Assembly (NCBI GenBank): GCA_036747295.1
Contig: DAIOCN010000003.1
Span: forward strand, 62,001 to 126,000
From: UBA4736 sp002404015
GTDB taxonomy: Bacteria > Chloroflexota > Dormibacteria > Dormibacterales > Dormibacteraceae
DNA: 64,000 nt
Direction of reading: 5' to 3'
Positions within the stretch are counted from its first letter, which is position 1. Each line of letters opens with the position of its first letter. The position numbers and the translations under genes were made by a program. Positions 61,533 through 64,000 of the stretch are shown here, piece after piece. The notes under the pieces are model-generated. The model made no database searches. It saw only the letters and a list, made by a program, of their open reading frames with translations, and had not been told where the DNA came from.

Positions 61533-62803
61533 TCTCGACCGAACCGGGCCACGAGCGGGCCTACCTGATCGGCGTGCTTCTGCCCGGGACCTCCCAACCG
61601 GAGATCGACGAGCAGATGAGGGAGCTGGCGGAGCTCACACGCACCGCCGGCGCCGACGTCGTCGCGTCCGAGCTGCAGCGGCGCGAGCAGGTCGAGCCAG
61701 GGACCTTCGTCGGCCGCGGCAAGGTGGCCGAGATCAAGGAAGCCCGCGACGAGCTCCGCTACGACCTGGTGATCTGCAACGAGGACCTGAGCCCCCGCCA
61801 GCAGCGCAACCTGGAGGCCGAGCTGAAGATCCGGGTGGTCGACCGGACGGAGCTGATCCTCGACATCTTCGCCCAGCACGCCCGCACCCGTGAGGGCCGG
61901 CTGCAGGTCGAATCGGCCCAGCTGCATCACCTGCTGCCGCGCCTCATCGGGGCCTACGACTACCACCGCCAGGGCGGCGGGATCGGCACGCGGGGCGGCC
62001 CCGGCGAGCAGCAGATCGAGGTCGAGCGCCGCCGCATTCGGAAGCGGCTTAAGGACCTGGAGCAGGAGCTCGAGCAGGTGCGCTCGCAGCGTGAGCAGCA
62101 GCGGGCCTCCCGGCGGGGGTCGGACCGCAAGACGGTCGCCATCGTGGGTTACACCAACGCCGGCAAGTCCACGATTCTCAACGCCCTGACCGGGGCGGGG
62201 GTGCGGGCCGAGAACAAGCTCTTCGCCACCCTGGACCCGACCACGCGGCGGCTCCAGCTGCCAACCCGCCGCGAAGTCCTGCTCACCGACACCGTCGGCT
62301 TCATCCAGAAGCTGCCGACCGACCTGGTGGCCGCCTTTCGCGCCACCCTGGAGGAGGTTACGCACGCCGACGTGGTGCTGGAGGTGCTCGATGTCAGCGC
62401 GCCCGCCGTGGCCGAGCAGGCGGCCACCGTGGAGGAGGTCCTGGAACAGTTGGACGCGGCCGGGAAGCCGCGCGTGGTCGCTCTCAACAAAACCGACCTG
62501 GTAGGGCCCGCGACGCTGCGCCGCGTGGTGCGCGAGCTGGATCAGCGGTTTCCGGGAGCCGTGCCGATCTCGGCCGGGCTGGGCTGGGGCCTGGACGGCC
62601 TTCTCAGTGCGCTGGACCGGGCCACCGGTCTCGACCTGGTGGTGATCGAGCTGCTGATCCCCTACGGCCGGGAGGCGGTCCTGGCGGAGCTGCGCCAGAT
62701 GGGAGGCCTGGAGCGCACCGAATACACGGAGAGCGGGACCAAGGCCTGGGCCCGGGCCCCCCGCGAGGCGGTGCGCCGCTTCCAGGACTACCTGGTCTCG
62801 TGA
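61529..62803 (+). CDS. hflX: Ribosome-associated GTPase HflX
   Basis: GTPase that splits stalled or stressed ribosomes, 424 residues. The N-terminal HflX domain (about 1-180) has VGRGKVAEI, VDRTELILDIFAQHARTREG and GIGTRGGPGE. The G domain has GYTNAGKSTILNAL (G1), LTDTVGFI (G3) and ALNKTD (G4). TTG 61529 overlaps miaA as TTGA. The order mutL-miaA-hflX is common (with hfq in proteobacteria); hfq is absent here. Confidence 0.95.
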   Translation: MISTEPGHERAYLIGVLLPGTSQPEIDEQMRELAELTRTAGADVVASELQRREQVEPGTFVGRGKVAEIKEARDELRYDLVICNEDLSPRQQRNLEAELKIRVVDRTELILDIFAQHARTREGRLQVESAQLHHLLPRLIGAYDYHRQGGGIGTRGGPGEQQIEVERRRIRKRLKDLEQELEQVRSQREQQRASRRGSDRKTVAIVGYTNAGKSTILNALTGAGVRAENKLFATLDPTTRRLQLPTRREVLLTDTVGFIQKLPTDLVAAFRATLEEVTHADVVLEVLDVSAPAVAEQAATVEEVLEQLDAAGKPRVVALNKTDLVGPATLRRVVRELDQRFPGAVPISAGLGWGLDGLLSALDRATGLDLVVIELLIPYGREAVLAELRQMGGLERTEYTESGTKAWARAPREAVRRFQDYLVS

Positions 62804-62816
62804 TCTGCCCCCGAGC

Positions 62817-63866
62817 GTGAGCGACCACGAGCGCCTGGCGGCGCTCGCCCTGGACCTCGTGAACATCCCCTCTGTGAGCCGCGAGGAGGCGGCCATCACC
62901 AGCTGGATGGCGGAACGGGTGGAGGCCGTCCGCCACCTGCAGCCCGACGCCCTCGTCTTCGGCCCGCCCGGCCCGGTCGACGTGGTGCTGGCCGGCCACT
63001 CGGACACGGTGCCCGCCCAGGGCAACCTTCCCGGACGCCTGGACGGGCAGTTCGTGCACGGGCTGGGCGCCTGCGACATGAAGGGCTCGCTGGCCGTGAT
63101 GCTGGAGCTCGCCCGCGATCTCGCGGGTGCGCGACTCAATCCGTTGTTCGTGGTGTTCGGCCGGGAGGAGCTGCCGCTGGCCGAGTCGGTGCTGGACGGC
63201 CTCTTCGACAGCTGTCCCGAGTTGTCGGAGGCCCGGCTGGTCGTGATGATGGAGCCCACCGCCAACTCGATCCAGGCCGGCTGCCTGGGCAACATCAAGG
63301 CGGACCTGGAGTTCAGCGGCGTCGCGGCCCACTCGGCCCGGCCCTGGCTGGGCGAGAACGCCATCCACAAAGCGGTGCTTGCGCTGCAGGCGGTGGCCAC
63401 GGCCGCGCCACAGCGGGTCGAGATAGGCGGCCTCGAGTTCAAGGAGGTCCTGAGCGTCACCGAGATCGCGGGCGGCATCGCCAACAACGTGATTCCCGAC
63501 CGGGTGACATGCGGCCTCAACTTCCGGTACGCCGGCACTCGATCGCCGGAGCAGGCCGAGCAACGGCTGCGCGAGCTGGTCGGGCCGGCCGGCCGGCTGA
63601 CGGTGCTCAGCAACGCGCCCGGCGCGCCCGTTAATGTCGAGAACAAGCTGCTGGAGCGGTTGCGGAGGAGTGGGGAGGAGGAGGAGCAGCTGCCGCTCCA
63701 GCCCAAGCAGGCCTGGACGCCGGTCGCCGAGTTCGCCCAGCGCGGGCTGGACGCGGTCAATTTCGGGCCCGGCGACCCCGAGCTGGCCCACCGGCGGGAC
63801 GAGCGAATCGCGGTCGAGGCGATGGTCGCTAATCTTCACATCCTGCGGCGCTTCCTATGCGGATAA
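62817..63866 (+). CDS. dapE: M20-family deacylase, probable succinyl-diaminopimelate desuccinylase
   Basis: Di-zinc M20 hydrolase of 349 residues. It has AGHSDTVPAQGN (first ligand), GACDMKGSLAVML (bridging aspartate), catalytic glutamate in FGREELPLA, and MEPTANSIQAG. Length and motifs are close to actinobacterial DapE, and the following gene starts like a succinyl-DAP/LL-DAP aminotransferase, supporting lysine/DAP synthesis. GTG 62817 is chosen. Other M20 amide hydrolases cannot be excluded. Confidence 0.85.
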   Translation: MSDHERLAALALDLVNIPSVSREEAAITSWMAERVEAVRHLQPDALVFGPPGPVDVVLAGHSDTVPAQGNLPGRLDGQFVHGLGACDMKGSLAVMLELARDLAGARLNPLFVVFGREELPLAESVLDGLFDSCPELSEARLVVMMEPTANSIQAGCLGNIKADLEFSGVAAHSARPWLGENAIHKAVLALQAVATAAPQRVEIGGLEFKEVLSVTEIAGGIANNVIPDRVTCGLNFRYAGTRSPEQAEQRLRELVGPAGRLTVLSNAPGAPVNVENKLLERLRRSGEEEEQLPLQPKQAWTPVAEFAQRGLDAVNFGPGDPELAHRRDERIAVEAMVANLHILRRFLCG

Positions 63867-64000
63867 ACCCGGTCCTCGCCAACATGCGGCCGTACCCGTT
63901 CCTCGCGCTGGACGAGGCGCGCAAGCGCGCTCTCGCGAAGGGCGTGAACCTGATCGACTTCAGCGTCGGCGACCCCCACGAGGCGACCGACGAGAGCATC
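63857..64000 (+). CDS. dapC: Aminotransferase N-terminus, probable DapC (3' truncated)
   Basis: The first 48 codons of a class I/II PLP aminotransferase, MRINPVLANMRPYPF then EARKRALAKGVNLIDFSVGDP, run off the window end. The start resembles succinyldiaminopimelate and LL-diaminopimelate aminotransferases. ATG 63857 overlaps dapE by 10 bases, so the two are coupled. The active-site lysine lies outside the window. Confidence 0.75.
   Translation, partial: MRINPVLANMRPYPFLALDEARKRALAKGVNLIDFSVGDPHEATDESI

Overview
The window is a high-GC bacterial chromosome segment, almost wall to wall with housekeeping genes. It contains one 100-base run of N (52093-52192), so it is probably a draft or metagenomic scaffold. 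No rRNA, tRNA, CRISPR array, prophage or intact insertion sequence was seen. Gene content is Gram-positive/Chloroflexota-like: RNase J and RNase Y, SpoVS, a YabE-type 3D-domain protein, RecX, and an F420/flavin luciferase-like enzyme. Starts are often GTG or TTG. My best guess is a deep-branching Terrabacteria lineage such as Chloroflexota or Dormibacterota, but this is inference from content and style, not from a marker search.

Layout. 1-5.6 kb: dinG-type helicase tail, rsmI, metG, tatD, yabE-like, rsmA. 5.6-9.3 kb: MFS transporter, DedA protein, thrS. 9.3-16.7 kb: an infC leader with a candidate attenuator, then infC-rpmI-rplT, a TrmH-family methyltransferase, pheS-pheT, cvpA, tyrS. 16.8-22.4 kb: a small inverted-repeat element, yebC, ruvCAB, secDF. 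22.4-30.3 kb: rimP-nusA-rnpM(ylxR)-[LLM oxidoreductase]-infB-rbfA-nrnA-truB-ribF. 30.3-36.2 kb: a less conserved island with a methyltransferase and glpD on the minus strand, then an alkyl-DHAP-synthase-like flavoenzyme, a lipid kinase and a gamma-glutamyltransferase. 36.2-44 kb: rpsO, pnp, dapB, asd, dapA, a family-4 uracil-DNA glycosylase and RNase J. 44-46 kb: two zinc-ribbon proteins and an endonuclease/exonuclease/phosphatase-family protein. 46-52 kb: ftsK, a RodZ-like protein, a fused pgsA-pncC gene, recA behind a LexA box, recX. 52-54.1 kb: repeats flanking rny. 54.1-64 kb: ymdB, spoVS, miaB, mutS, mutL, miaA, hflX, dapE and the start of an aminotransferase gene, probably dapC.

The genes form long, tightly overlapping operons for translation (tRNA synthetases, initiation factors, ribosomal proteins, rRNA/tRNA modification), RNA decay (PNPase, RNase J, RNase Y, NrnA, YmdB), recombination and repair (RuvABC, RecA/RecX, MutSL, UDG), diaminopimelate/lysine synthesis, secretion and cell division. 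Much of the order matches Bacillus subtilis, although the base composition is very different.

The most unusual signal is start-codon use. Several conserved genes have no ATG, GTG or TTG that would leave their essential N-terminal motif intact. They appear to start at CTG (truB, udg, miaB; probably rsmI, rsmA, miaA) or ATA (tatD, nrnA, infC), often in 4-base CTGA or ATAG overlaps with the previous stop codon and sometimes behind a strong Shine-Dalgarno sequence. Other points of interest are the pgsA-pncC fusion, the candidate infC attenuator, leaderless-looking promoters, and two new-looking repeat families.
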